From NCBI RefSeq assembly GCF_014268495.2, contig NZ_CP077087.1:988501-1052500 (forward strand): 64,000 bases of DNA. The letters run 5' to 3'. A program made the translations under genes and the position numbers. How positions within the stretch are numbered: position 1 is the stretch's first letter; each line of letters opens with the position of its first letter. The DNA comes from Pseudomonas monsensis (GTDB taxonomy: Bacteria; Pseudomonadota; Gammaproteobacteria; Pseudomonadales; Pseudomonadaceae). Under the pieces are notes generated by a model. That model was given only the letters and a program-made list of their open reading frames with translations. It ran no database searches and was not told the DNA's origin. This document shows positions 16,545-25,577 of the stretch, one piece after another.

Positions 16545-17731
16545 GCCAGAGCCTCAGCCAGACCTTCCTCGCCATCACCCGCAACGACACCGACCTTGAA
16601 TGGTTGCAGGGCGCTTTGGCGCCGCTGGGCCAAGTGGTCAGTGCCGGTGGCGGCAGTCTTGATGAATTGCTGGCGCTGGTCGATGTGACTTTCGCCAGCC
16701 TGGTCTTCGTCGGTCTCGATCGCGACCATCTGGTGGCGCAGAGTGCATTGATCGAAGGTGTGCTGGAAGCCAAACCGATGCTCGCCATCGTTGCCCTCGG
16801 CGATGGCATGGACAATCAGCTGGTGCTTAATGCGATGCGCGCCGGGGCGCGGGATTTCGTCGCCTATGGCTCGCGTTCCAGCGAGGTCGCCGGGCTGGTG
16901 CGACGCCTGAGCAAACGCCTGCCGGCGGTGACGCCGAATGCCCAGCTCGGCGGCCTGACCGTGCTGTACGGCGTGCAAAGCAATGCCGACGGCGCGTTGC
17001 TCGCCAACCACATGGCGCTGGTGGTGCAGAAGAGCGGCCAGCAAACCCTGCTACTCGATCTGGGCCTGCCGCGTGGTGACAGTCTGGCGCTGCTGGGGCT
17101 GGAGAGCTCGTTCCATTTCGGCGATGCCTTGCGCCACTTGCGGCGCCTTGACGCGACCCTGATCGACAGCGCCTTCACCACTGCCGAAGCTGGCCTGCGC
17201 ATCCTCGCGTACGCCAGTGGCGACGAGCCGCTCGAGCGCACCAGTGCCGCTGAGCTGTACATGCTGCTCAGCGCCTTGCGGCAGCACTTCCAGCACATTG
17301 TGGTCAACCTCACCGGCCAGCCGGACAGCGAAGCCCTGCGCACCTTCGTCAGCCATTGCGACAAGCTGTTGTGGTACACCGACCAGAATGTCCTCGATTG
17401 TCGGCGTAACCTTGCGGTGCTCAACCTGTGGCGCGAAAAAGGCATGAAACTCGAGCACGGCCGCTTGTTGGTCGACCGTTATCTGCGCAACGTCGCGCCC
17501 GACTCCGACACCCTCGGCAAGACCTTTGGCCTGGAAGTGATCGCCGTGCTCGCTTGCAGTCCGGAGCTGCGCCTGAACGCAAAAAACCAGGGTGTCACCC
17601 TGTTTGAGCTGGCGCCGCGCGAAGCCCTCAGTCAAAGCCTGCGCACCCTCGGCGAACGTCTGGCCAAACGTTCCGAAGGCCTGGTCAAACCCAAGGTCAA
17701 CTGGCTCAACCGCCTGCGAGGCACCTCATGA
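16541..17731 (+). CDS. tadZ: Flp pilus localisation protein TadZ/CpaE
   Basis: A 396-aa TadZ/CpaE-like protein. The N-terminal third is an atypical receiver-like domain (LALVDVTFASLVFVGLDRD ... NAMRAGARDFVAYGS) and the rest is a MinD/ParA-like ATPase fold (LLLDLGLPRGDSLALLGL; HIVVNLTGQ). The usual deviant Walker A (KGGxGxT) is replaced by YGVQSNADGALLANHMA, which lacks the lysines, so nucleotide hydrolysis is doubtful. TadZ positions the Tad assembly machine, often at a cell pole. ATGA overlaps link it to rcpA upstream and tadA downstream. Confidence 0.87.
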   Translation: MSQSLSQTFLAITRNDTDLEWLQGALAPLGQVVSAGGGSLDELLALVDVTFASLVFVGLDRDHLVAQSALIEGVLEAKPMLAIVALGDGMDNQLVLNAMRAGARDFVAYGSRSSEVAGLVRRLSKRLPAVTPNAQLGGLTVLYGVQSNADGALLANHMALVVQKSGQQTLLLDLGLPRGDSLALLGLESSFHFGDALRHLRRLDATLIDSAFTTAEAGLRILAYASGDEPLERTSAAELYMLLSALRQHFQHIVVNLTGQPDSEALRTFVSHCDKLLWYTDQNVLDCRRNLAVLNLWREKGMKLEHGRLLVDRYLRNVAPDSDTLGKTFGLEVIAVLACSPELRLNAKNQGVTLFELAPREALSQSLRTLGERLAKRSEGLVKPKVNWLNRLRGTS

Positions 17732-18999
17732 ACGGCGAGCAACTGTTCGGCGAGCAGCAGCGCCAAGCCGCCGGCAACACCGATCACGACGGCCTGAAAC
17801 TGGTGCTGCACCGCTACATCATCGACGCTATCGAAGAGTCCGGGAAAAACCTGCTGGAAGGTTCGCGGCAGGTGCTTTCGCAGTTTGTCATCGACAAGGT
17901 GGCCGATTACATCGCACGGCTGCACCTGGCGATTTCGCGTTATGAAATGGAGCGGCTGGCTGAAGAAATCGTCGACGAGCTGACCGGTTTCGGTCCGCTG
18001 GAAGTGCTGCTGCGCGACAGTGCGGTGACCGAGATTCTGGTCAACGGCCCGCACCGGGTGTTCATCGAACGCGACGGCGTGTTGCACCTGAGCGATCTGC
18101 GGTTTATTGATGCGCATCACGTCGAACGGGTGATGCAACGCATCCTCGCCCCGCTCGGGCGTCGCCTCGACGAGTCGTCGCCGATGGTCGACGCGCGGCT
18201 GCCCGATGGCAGCCGGGTCAACGCCATCATCCCGCCGATTGCCCTCGACGGCCCCTGCCTGTCGATCCGTAAGTTTCGCAAGGACATGCTCAAAAGCACC
18301 GACCTGATGGCGATGCAAACCATCGATCAGGCGATTTTCGACTTTATCGAGGAAGCCGTCGGCAAGCGCTGCAATATCCTCATCAGTGGCGGTACCGGCA
18401 CCGGAAAAACCACGCTGCTGAATATTCTCAGCCAGTTGATCAATCCCCATGAACGGCTGGTGACCATCGAAGACGTCGCCGAATTGCAGCTGGGCCACCC
18501 GCACGTCGTGCGCCTGGAAACCCGACCACCGAATGCCGAGGGCCACGGTGAGGTCAAGCCCAGCGACCTGATCCGCAACGCCCTGCGGATGCGCCCGGAC
18601 CGGATCATCCTCGGCGAGATTCGCGGGGTCGAAGTGGTCGATGTGCTGACCGCCATGAACACCGGCCATGACGGCTCGATGAGCACCGTACACGCCAACA
18701 ACGCCCAGGATGCCTTGCTCCGGCTGGAGACACTGGTGGGGCTCACCGGGCGTTCCATCGCCGAACGTACGTTGCGCCAGATGATCTGCGCAGCCCTCGA
18801 CGTGATCATTCAGTTGACCCGCATGCCTGACGGTCGCCGCTGCGTCAGCGAAGTGGTGGAAGTGGTCGGCGTGCGCGACGACATCTATGTCACCAACACC
18901 TTGTTCCGCCTCGACCGTCGCACCGGTTTCGGCTTTCTGCGTGAAGCGGTCAACCCGGCCGGTGACAAATTGCGCCGCGAACCGGCGCATTCGCATTGA
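17728..18999 (+). CDS. tadA: Flp pilus assembly ATPase TadA/CpaF
   Basis: A 423-aa secretion/pilus ATPase of the CpaF branch. Visible motifs are GFGPLEVLLRDSAVTEILVNG at the start of the N-terminal domain, Walker A ISGGTGTGKTTLLN, an Asp box IEDVAELQL, the Walker B region MRPDRIILGEIRG and the His box HDGSMSTVHAN. It powers extension (and possibly retraction) of Flp pili at the cytoplasmic face of the inner membrane with TadB and TadC. The start overlaps the tadZ stop. Confidence 0.95.
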   Translation: MNGEQLFGEQQRQAAGNTDHDGLKLVLHRYIIDAIEESGKNLLEGSRQVLSQFVIDKVADYIARLHLAISRYEMERLAEEIVDELTGFGPLEVLLRDSAVTEILVNGPHRVFIERDGVLHLSDLRFIDAHHVERVMQRILAPLGRRLDESSPMVDARLPDGSRVNAIIPPIALDGPCLSIRKFRKDMLKSTDLMAMQTIDQAIFDFIEEAVGKRCNILISGGTGTGKTTLLNILSQLINPHERLVTIEDVAELQLGHPHVVRLETRPPNAEGHGEVKPSDLIRNALRMRPDRIILGEIRGVEVVDVLTAMNTGHDGSMSTVHANNAQDALLRLETLVGLTGRSIAERTLRQMICAALDVIIQLTRMPDGRRCVSEVVEVVGVRDDIYVTNTLFRLDRRTGFGFLREAVNPAGDKLRREPAHSH

Positions 19000-19009
19000 G
19001 GGGCACAGC

Positions 19010-19894
19010 ATGCTCAAACCGCTGTTGCTGATCGTGATTTGCCTGGCGTTGCTCGGTCTGTCGCTGCGCCTGTTCTATAACAGCTGGCGCCAGAGTGGCG
19101 CGGAGCGCGTGCTCGACCGGCTGAGTCAGGGGCAGCCGCAACGGGCTGGCGAAGTTCCGCGCTGGGCCGGTCTGGACCGGACATTTCTACGCGCGGGTCT
19201 GGGGCGTCCGACGGATCGACTCGGCGTGTGGCTGCTGTTGTGGGCGTTTGCGACACTGATCGGCTTTGCCATCGCCGGATGGATTGGCTTGCTGGTGCTG
19301 CTGACGTTGCCGCCGGTGGTTTTGCGCCTGTATGTCAGTTGGCGTTACCAGCGTCGATTGCGGCGGATGATCGAACAACTGCCACAACTGCTCGACCACA
19401 CCGTGCGCAGTCTCAAGTCCGGGCGCACGCTGGCCGATGCCGTGCTTGGCGGCATCGAAGCCAGTGAAGATCCGCTGAAAAATGCCATGGGCCGGGTTCA
19501 GCGCAATGTGCAGTTGGGCGTGAGCCTGCCGGACGCCGTGGCGGATCTGGCCGAGTTGTACGAGAAGGATGAGTTTCGTCTGTTCGCCCTCGGCCTCAAG
19601 GTCAATCACCGCTACGGCGGCAACGCCAGCGAGTTGCTGGAAAACCTGATCAAGATGATCCGCGAACGTGACCAGGCCTCGCGCCAGTTGCGCGCGATGA
19701 CCGGCGAAACCCGCCTCACCGCGTGGGTGCTGGGACTATTGCCGATCGCCATGGCCGGCTATTTCCTGATGTCCAATCCGGTGTACCTGGTTGCCATGTG
19801 GCACGACCCTTCCGGGCAGCGCATGCTCGCCTCGGCGTTCGGCATGCAGGTGATCGGCAGTCTGTTGCTCTGGCGGATGTTGCGCAGCCTATGA
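19010..19894 (+). CDS. tadB: Flp pilus inner-membrane platform protein TadB
   Basis: A 294-aa integral membrane protein with a T2SSF domain. Hydrophobic segments lie near the N-terminus, at about 70-105 (LLLWAFATLIGFAIAGWIGL), and as a pair near the C-terminus. The conserved cytoplasmic core contains LPQLLDHTVRSLKSGRTLADAV and ALGLKVNHRYGGNASELLENL, as in TadB/GspF proteins. It forms the inner-membrane platform with TadC. ATG 19010 was chosen over an upstream in-frame ATG inside tadA. The stop overlaps the tadC start (ATGA). Confidence 0.92.
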   Translation: MLKPLLLIVICLALLGLSLRLFYNSWRQSGAERVLDRLSQGQPQRAGEVPRWAGLDRTFLRAGLGRPTDRLGVWLLLWAFATLIGFAIAGWIGLLVLLTLPPVVLRLYVSWRYQRRLRRMIEQLPQLLDHTVRSLKSGRTLADAVLGGIEASEDPLKNAMGRVQRNVQLGVSLPDAVADLAELYEKDEFRLFALGLKVNHRYGGNASELLENLIKMIRERDQASRQLRAMTGETRLTAWVLGLLPIAMAGYFLMSNPVYLVAMWHDPSGQRMLASAFGMQVIGSLLLWRMLRSL

Positions 19895-20781
19895 CCACGC
19901 CCCTGATGATCAGCGCTTTATGCTTGCTCGGTGCCGCAGTGCTGCTGATTGCCAACCTGCTGGAGCAGCGTCGGCGCAGCCGCCAGATCAGCCGCCGGCT
20001 CGACGGCGAGCTGAGCCGCGAGAACCGTTTTGGCAACCTGCTGCAAGTGCTCGGCGAGAGCCGGGTGGGCCAGCACAGCGTCAAGCTCGACAATGAAACC
20101 CAGACCCTGCTCAGCCGCCTGGGTTGGCGCAGTGCGCGTCAGCGCTCGCTGTTCGCTGCCTGCCAGATCGGCGCGCCGCTGTTGATGCTCGCGGTGGTGG
20201 TGTTGCTGCAAGGGGTGTTCTTTACGTCTGTAGAGAAACAATGGATCGCGCCACTGTTCGCCCTCGGCGTTGGCTACCTGCTGCCCAAGCGCCTTTTGGT
20301 AATGGCGGTGGCGCGTCGGCAGAAACGCCTGGCGAGCGAGATCGCTACGTTCCTGCCGCTGCTGCGCATTCTCTTCGAGTCGGGCATGGCCGTGGAGCAG
20401 GCGTTGCGGGTCTTGAGCCACGAGGCCCAGGCGTTGCTGCCGGTCTTGACGCAAGAGTTGCGCCTGGTGCTGGCGCGGGTCGACTCCGGCCTTGAGCTGG
20501 GTGAAGAACTGAACAAGGCCACGCAACTGCTGGCGGTGGACGAGTTCACTGACACCTGCGTGATCCTCCAGCAATTGCTGCATCAGGGCGGCGGCGCGAT
20601 GAAATCGTTGCTGTCACTCAAGCAATTGCTCGACGACCGCCGCCTGACCCGGTTGCAGGAATACATCTCGAAAATGTCCGCCAAAATGTCCGTCGTGATG
20701 ATGCTGTTTCTCTTCCCGGCGTTATTGATCGTCCTGGCCGGTCCGGGCTTCACCGCCCTGGCCAAGGCCCTGGGAGCCTAG
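19891..20781 (+). CDS. tadC: Flp pilus inner-membrane platform protein TadC
   Basis: A 296-aa T2SSF-domain membrane protein, paralogous to TadB. It has an N-terminal helix (LMISALCLLGAAVLLIANLL), a central hydrophobic pair, the conserved FLPLLRILFESGMAVEQALRVL and DEFTDTCVILQQLLHQGGG segments, and a C-terminal helix (MLFLFPALLIVLAGPGF). It partners TadB in the inner-membrane platform. The start overlaps the tadB stop. tadD starts 10 bases after its stop. Confidence 0.92.
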   Translation: MTTPLMISALCLLGAAVLLIANLLEQRRRSRQISRRLDGELSRENRFGNLLQVLGESRVGQHSVKLDNETQTLLSRLGWRSARQRSLFAACQIGAPLLMLAVVVLLQGVFFTSVEKQWIAPLFALGVGYLLPKRLLVMAVARRQKRLASEIATFLPLLRILFESGMAVEQALRVLSHEAQALLPVLTQELRLVLARVDSGLELGEELNKATQLLAVDEFTDTCVILQQLLHQGGGAMKSLLSLKQLLDDRRLTRLQEYISKMSAKMSVVMMLFLFPALLIVLAGPGFTALAKALGA

Positions 20782-20791
20782 AGGGATCGTA

Positions 20792-21487
20792 ATGAAAGCA
20801 ATGATTGCAGGTACCTGTCTTCTGTTGCTCGGGGGCTGTGCCAATACCGGGCAGACCCCTTGGGCGGCGCTGAGCAGCAACGCCAGCTGCGGCCAATTGA
20901 GTTCCGAGCAACAACTGTCGCTGAACCTCGCCGACGATATGGTCAAGGACGGCAAGCTGCACGCCAGCCTTGCCAACCTGCAGAGCCTGCCGGACAACCT
21001 CGCCGACGTGCGCCTGCGCAAGGCCCGGGTTTACCGCTTGCTCGGCCGCAGTGAGGCCGAGCCGCTTTATCGAGGCCTGCTCGGCAGTTGCCTGGCGGCC
21101 GAGGCCGAGCACGGTCTGGGTCAACTGGCGGCGGCCAAGGCCGATTACGGTCAGGCTCAAGCGCATCTGCAACGTGCCGCACGGTTGGCGCCGACCGACG
21201 AAAAAATCCGCAATGACCTCGGCGTGGTCTACCTCAACCAACTGCGCATTGAAGACGCGCGCTTCGAATTCCTGACGGCGATGGAGCTCAAGCAAAGCGA
21301 TCAACTGGCCGCGCTGAATCTGGTCACGCTGTTGCTGTATCAGGATGACTGGAACCGTGCCGGTGAACTGGTCAGTCGCCTCGGCCTGAGCCCCGAGCAA
21401 TTCAGCGAAGCGCAGAGGCGCGCGGAACAGCTCAAGGTGCCGGCGAAAGTCCCGGCCCCGGCCGCTGTCACGGCCATGCTCAAATAA
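20792..21487 (+). CDS. tadD: Pilotin-like TPR lipoprotein TadD
   Basis: A 231-aa lipoprotein with lipobox LGGC (Cys16) and a C-terminal region of tetratricopeptide-like helices (LAAAKADYGQAQAHLQRAARLAPTDEKIRNDLGVVYL). In Tad systems TadD is thought to assist secretin (RcpA) assembly or localisation as a pilotin. The position at the end of the tadZABC operon matches the standard order. A DUF3613 gene follows after 11 bases. Confidence 0.9.
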   Translation: MKAMIAGTCLLLLGGCANTGQTPWAALSSNASCGQLSSEQQLSLNLADDMVKDGKLHASLANLQSLPDNLADVRLRKARVYRLLGRSEAEPLYRGLLGSCLAAEAEHGLGQLAAAKADYGQAQAHLQRAARLAPTDEKIRNDLGVVYLNQLRIEDARFEFLTAMELKQSDQLAALNLVTLLLYQDDWNRAGELVSRLGLSPEQFSEAQRRAEQLKVPAKVPAPAAVTAMLK

Positions 21488-21498
21488 GGAGAACTGCG

Positions 21499-21780
21499 AT
21501 GAGAGCTGCGATTGTCTGCTTCAGTCTGCTGGCCTTGCCCTTGGTCAGTCATGCCATCGACGCGGGCCCGGCTTCGGCCGAGCAACAGGAAACCGAAGGC
21601 TGGTTACAGCTGCAGGCGCGCAACAAGGTGCCTTCGCCGACCCTGCAAACCGTCACGCCGACCGAGCGCGAGCTGGCCATGCAGCGCTGGTTGAAAAGTT
21701 ACCAGCACGATATTCCGGAGTTCTACGATCAGCAGCAGGGTGGCAAGGTCGACAGTGGATCTGGGGGCGGGACACCTTAG
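21499..21780 (+). CDS. DUF3613 small exported protein of the tad locus
   Basis: A 93-aa protein with a cleavable signal peptide (LLALPLVSHA) and a short DUF3613-type domain: ETEGWLQLQARNKVPSPTLQ then TERELAMQRWLKSYQHDIPEFY. Genes of this type accompany tad operons in Pseudomonas, but no function is established as far as I know. The start has AAGGAG. It closes the tad operon. The following 107 bases contain a single REP-like arm and no clear terminator. Confidence 0.78.
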   Translation: MRAAIVCFSLLALPLVSHAIDAGPASAEQQETEGWLQLQARNKVPSPTLQTVTPTERELAMQRWLKSYQHDIPEFYDQQQGGKVDSGSGGGTP

Positions 21781-21887
21781 GCCGGGCGTTGTTGATCGCC
21801 AGCGGGCGGGCCTCACTGGGGGATGTAGTCCCCCTGTGGGAGCCGGCCTGCCAGCGAGGGCACTTGGTCAAACTCGCAGGGCTTGCC

Positions 21888-23558
21888 CTACAACTGATAG
21901 CTGAAGCTGATGCTGTACCTCATTCGCCGGTTGTGGGTGTCCAGCGCTTCATCGGACATCGCTTTCGCTGCCTCCAGCGCGATGTTGTAGTACTTGGCGT
22001 CGCCAAACCGCAGGCCGATGGCTGCCGATGACAGGTCGCTGCTCTGCACCGCCAGTTGGTTGAACCAGGTTTTCGCGCGATCCAGTACCACGTACGGCTG
22101 CAGGATGCGCACCCAGTTGCCATCACGATTGAAGCTGTAATTGACCTCGTACGCCGCGCCCCAGCCTTTGTCGCCGGAGGCCTGGTCGTCCGGGTAGCCC
22201 CGACCGAAGTTCTGCCCGCCAAACACTGCGCGCTCGCTGTCGGGAAGGGTGTCATCGCTCCAGTACCCCGCCGCCGAGAGCACGCCTTGCCAGTTGTCGA
22301 GGAATTTGTCGCTCTGCACGCCGGAAAGGCGCAGGCGCAGGAAGTTCAGGTCCAGCGCCGGGTTGTTGCTATGGGCGCCCATGCTGTCGAGGCCCTGATA
22401 CACACCGCCACTGAGAATCCGCAATCGGCGGGCATCGGCCTTGCGCCAGTCGCTTTCGAAAGCGAGGGCGCGGACGTCGGTCCGTTCCTCGATGCTCAGG
22501 GGGAAGCCGATCACGTTGTAGCGGGTACTGCTATCGACCGCATACAGCCGCGCGCCGGCATTGAGCAGTTCGTTGGACGCCGCGATGAACGGGTGGCTGA
22601 CACCGATCGAGTAACGGTCGTCTTCCTTGTGCGGCTTGAGTTCGAAGCCGTCGCTGGTGACCAGATTGGTACCCGGGTCGGCGCGGTAGCGCGAGGCAAA
22701 CAGGCTCAACTGCGTGCCTTCACTGTTGAGGAACTGGTTGTAGTCCAGGCGGTAGTAATGCTCGTGATCGTCCCCCGGTGGAAACAGGCCGCTGAGGGTC
22801 AGTTGCTCACCCATCGACGTCTGTGAGTTGCTGCTGACACCCAGCAATGCCTGGGTGCCATTGCGATTGTCTTCGGTGGTGCTCAGGGTGCTGGTGAAGG
22901 GTTTGCGGCTGGCCTGGGCGACCAGGGTGGTGGCGCCGTCGGTGGTGCCCGGCGGTGGCACCTGGGCCTGTACCGTCACCCCGGGAATGCGGGTCATCAG
23001 CGTGGTGTAGCGCTCGAAAGTCTTGCGGGTCAGCGGCCGTTCGGCCTGGATTTTCGCCGCCAGTTCGTCGAGCAGGCCTTTGACCCGCCCGACATCGCCC
23101 TGCATCTGGATATCCCGGACATAACCCTCAACTAACACCACCCGCGCCACGCCGTCGTCGAACTTCTGTTGGGGCAAAAACGCGTAGGACAGCAGATAGC
23201 CGTCCTGTTGATAGCGGCGGGTGATGTTGCGGGTGGCTTCGATCAGATCGGCGAGGCTGGTCGGATGACCGATCAGGGGTTTGTAGATCTCGGCCAACTC
23301 GTTGAGCGGGTAGATCGTACCGCCTTCAATCTGCACCGTTTTCAGGTTGATTCGGGTTTCCAGCATCAGCGGCTGCGCAGTGGCCGCGCCGGGTTCCGGC
23401 ACGAGCACCGGGGTGGCGGCCGGCCGATAGGCATCGGCGGGCAGGTTCGGTACGGGCAGGTTGCGGATGGTTTCGTTGCTGTTGAGAAAACTGGGCAGGG
23501 TGTCGGCGAAAGCGGCGGAACTGAGACTGAGGAACAGCAGGGATGCCATTACGCGCAT
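21888..23558 (-). CDS. TpsB/ShlB-family outer-membrane transporter
   Basis: A 556-aa protein with a signal peptide (LFLSLSSAAFA), a Pro-rich segment, a ShlB-type POTRA domain (LKTVQIEGGTIYPLNELAEIYKPLIG ... DGYLLSYAFLP ... VLVEGYVRDI, about residues 72-165) and a C-terminal beta-barrel ending in FSYQL with an aromatic/Leu end. The conserved FGRGYP motif (about residue 450) corresponds to the (V/I)RGY loop essential in FhaC-type proteins. It should translocate a TpsA partner across the outer membrane. No classical TpsA is nearby; the neighbour upstream on the same strand is the Gly/Val-rich lipoprotein. A terminator separates the two genes. Confidence 0.88.
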   Translation of the reverse strand: MRVMASLLFLSLSSAAFADTLPSFLNSNETIRNLPVPNLPADAYRPAATPVLVPEPGAATAQPLMLETRINLKTVQIEGGTIYPLNELAEIYKPLIGHPTSLADLIEATRNITRRYQQDGYLLSYAFLPQQKFDDGVARVVLVEGYVRDIQMQGDVGRVKGLLDELAAKIQAERPLTRKTFERYTTLMTRIPGVTVQAQVPPPGTTDGATTLVAQASRKPFTSTLSTTEDNRNGTQALLGVSSNSQTSMGEQLTLSGLFPPGDDHEHYYRLDYNQFLNSEGTQLSLFASRYRADPGTNLVTSDGFELKPHKEDDRYSIGVSHPFIAASNELLNAGARLYAVDSSTRYNVIGFPLSIEERTDVRALAFESDWRKADARRLRILSGGVYQGLDSMGAHSNNPALDLNFLRLRLSGVQSDKFLDNWQGVLSAAGYWSDDTLPDSERAVFGGQNFGRGYPDDQASGDKGWGAAYEVNYSFNRDGNWVRILQPYVVLDRAKTWFNQLAVQSSDLSSAAIGLRFGDAKYYNIALEAAKAMSDEALDTHNRRMRYSISFSYQL

Positions 23559-23605
23559 AGGACACTCCGTGGTCAGGTCGCAGCACAGGGCTGTTTTTTC
23601 CTAAG

Positions 23606-23637
23606 AAAAAAGCGGAAGACTCGTCGGAGTCTTCCGC
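23606..23637 (-). terminator. Rho-independent terminator after the Gly/Val-rich lipoprotein gene
   Basis: On the minus strand GCGGAAGACTC-CGAC-GAGTCTTCCGC forms an 11-bp hairpin followed by TTTTTTC. It ends the gene at 23692 and implies a separate promoter for the TpsB gene, or partial read-through. Confidence 0.85.
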
Positions 23638-23691
23638 CCTCAACCAAGCGTAGGCGCTGTAGGTGAGGCCGTCGAATCGGCCAGGTGCAAT

Positions 23692-25257
23692 TTAGCGTTT
23701 GTTGCCTCCCAGAGTGCCGGTCAGGCCGCCCAGTACGCCGCCCAGTCCGCCGGTTGCCGTGCCTCCGGTGGCGGCGCCGCCGTTGACCAGGCCACCGACT
23801 GCGCCGACAGTGGCTCCGACGTTGCTGACCAGACCGCCGACTGCTGTGGTCACCGGATTGTTGGTGGCCGCGATGGTGGCGCCGACATTGCTGACCGCGC
23901 CGCCGACCTGACCGGTGAGACCGGCGACCGGAGTGCCGAGACCGGTTGCAGCGCCGACGTTTTGGGTCAGACCGGTGACCGCGGTGGTCACTGGATTAAG
24001 TGCCGTACCGACGCTGTTGCCCACTCCCGCCAGCGGTGCAGTGGTGCCAGTGATCGGTGTACCGGAACCGCCGAGCACGGTGTTGAGCGAGGCGATGGTG
24101 TTGCCCAGTCCGCCTACCGCGACACCACCGGCACTGACCGCGCCGTTGGTGTTGCCGGCGTTCAGGCCGCTGCCGACGTTGACCACTGCGCCACCGACCG
24201 TTTGCAGCAGGCCGGTACCACCGAGACCGCCGCCAAGACCGCCGCCGACGCCCCCTGAATCGGTGCCGTTGTCCACCAGTCCGCCGGCTTTGCCGACCGC
24301 CGTGCCGACGTTGCTCAGGGCGCCGCCGACCGTATTGGTCAGCGCGTTGCCGTTGCCGGCGCCGGTCACTTTGTCGCCCACGCCGTCAACCGCAGTGCCG
24401 ACTTGTTTGATCAGGCCGTTGAGTGGAGCGCCGAGCCCGGTTGCATCACCGACTTTGTCGGTGGTGCTTTCCACCATGGCAATCACCGGCACCAGCCCGT
24501 TGCCGACACTCTTGGTCACGGAACCGAGCGGCCCGGTGGTGGTGGCGACACTGAGGGTGTCACCGAGCATAGTGACTTTCTCGCCAACACCGTCGAGCAC
24601 CGGTGCGACTTTGGTCACCACGCCGCCCACCACGGGAACGCTGTTGGTGGCGGTGGCGAGCTTGCCACTCAGGTCCGAGACGCCGCTGCCGACATCCGCG
24701 ACCACGCCGCCGACGGACGACGCGGTGACACCCAGACCGTTATCGACGGTGCCTAACTTGCCGATGCCGTTGGCCACGCCATCACCCAGTGTGGTGACCA
24801 CCTTGCCTGCTGTTTTGGCGGCGCTTTGCACCACGCCACCGACCACAGGCACGGCGCTCAGGGAGTCGCCGACCTGACCGACGCCAGTGCCGACGCCGGC
24901 GACGGTATTACCGACATCCTGGACCAGGGTGCTGGTCACCAGTGGTGAAGGTGTCGGCGTGGTCGGGGTGGTTGGACCACCTGGATCGGTCGGCGTGGTT
25001 GGTGTTGTCGGGGTGGTCGTGCCACCGGTTCCGCCCGTGCCGCCAGTGCCGCCAGTGCCCGCAGTACCACCGGTGCCACTTGAACCACCGGTTCCACTGG
25101 TGCCGCCGTCAGCCGCTCCTGGTGCCGCGCCATCGGAGGATGAGCTGCCCGAGCTGCTGTGATGACCGCCACCGCCACTGCTGCAGCCGGCGAGGCCGAG
25201 GGAGAGGATCAATGCCAGAGTAATTGCCGATTTGCACCACACGTCTTGAGTTTTCAT
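23692..25257 (-). CDS. Gly/Val-rich repeat lipoprotein (collagen-like-repeat annotation type), putative surface adhesin
   Basis: About 521 aa. An N-terminal signal with lipobox LAGC (Cys25) is followed by a Ser/Gly patch, GTGGTGG repeats and a Thr/Pro linker (TPTTPTTPT). Residues about 110-510 are low-complexity repeats built on V-G-x-x-V, of the type VGGVVxxVG, TxVGGLVSNVG and LxGVGNxV. No Cys occurs after the lipobox. The pattern suggests an elongated fibrous lipoprotein on the cell surface. It lacks a TPS secretion domain, so export by the adjacent TpsB is unproven. ATG 25257 is chosen for the best signal peptide. It sits beside the Flp/Tad locus, which supports a role in adhesion or biofilm. 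Confidence 0.72.
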   Translation of the reverse strand: MKTQDVWCKSAITLALILSLGLAGCSSGGGGHHSSSGSSSSDGAAPGAADGGTSGTGGSSGTGGTAGTGGTGGTGGTGGTTTPTTPTTPTDPGGPTTPTTPTPSPLVTSTLVQDVGNTVAGVGTGVGQVGDSLSAVPVVGGVVQSAAKTAGKVVTTLGDGVANGIGKLGTVDNGLGVTASSVGGVVADVGSGVSDLSGKLATATNSVPVVGGVVTKVAPVLDGVGEKVTMLGDTLSVATTTGPLGSVTKSVGNGLVPVIAMVESTTDKVGDATGLGAPLNGLIKQVGTAVDGVGDKVTGAGNGNALTNTVGGALSNVGTAVGKAGGLVDNGTDSGGVGGGLGGGLGGTGLLQTVGGAVVNVGSGLNAGNTNGAVSAGGVAVGGLGNTIASLNTVLGGSGTPITGTTAPLAGVGNSVGTALNPVTTAVTGLTQNVGAATGLGTPVAGLTGQVGGAVSNVGATIAATNNPVTTAVGGLVSNVGATVGAVGGLVNGGAATGGTATGGLGGVLGGLTGTLGGNKR

Positions 25258-25450
25258 GATTAAGATTCCTTGCACCTGTCACAACATTCGTCGTTTTCGA
25301 TGGCTCGCCGATCTGTCGCCGGCAATGCCTCGTCCGTGGTGCCAATCTCAATCGCGCGGTCAGTTCACGCCATTCTCAAGTTGGTATTAACGCCTTTATA
25401 TATAAGGGGCTGCGCAGTGCCTAAGAACTAATACCGGGGTGATAGGCGGG
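25258..25450 (-). other. Upstream region of the lipoprotein gene
   Basis: About 190 bases with no gene. Read leftward it contains TTATATATAAAGG around 25393-25406, a plausible AT-rich promoter element, and GCAAGGAATC just before the ATG. Nothing else recognisable. Confidence 0.35.
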
Positions 25451-25487
25451 CAAAAAAAAGCCTTGAAAATCAAGGCCGGGTTTTTTG
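25451..25487. terminator. Bidirectional-looking terminator
   Basis: AAAAAAGCCTTGA-AAA-TCAAGGC is followed by CGGGTTTTTT, a short stem with an A tract on one side and a T tract on the other. It lies between the MaoC gene and the Gly/Val-rich lipoprotein gene and would stop leftward transcripts from fabG-maoC. Confidence 0.65.
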
Positions 25488-25577
25488 CCGCAGGGAGCAA
25501 AGCGGGAAGAAAAACTTAAGTGATATATACACAATTTACAGGCTTGCCCCGCCAGTGAAATGCACGCAACGGAGCAT

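Noticed and set aside
23915..24877. 320-aa Pro/Thr-rich ORF opposite the Gly/Val-rich lipoprotein
   Set aside because: It is the reverse reading of the V-G repeats, giving Pro/Thr runs. The minus strand has a signal peptide and lipobox.
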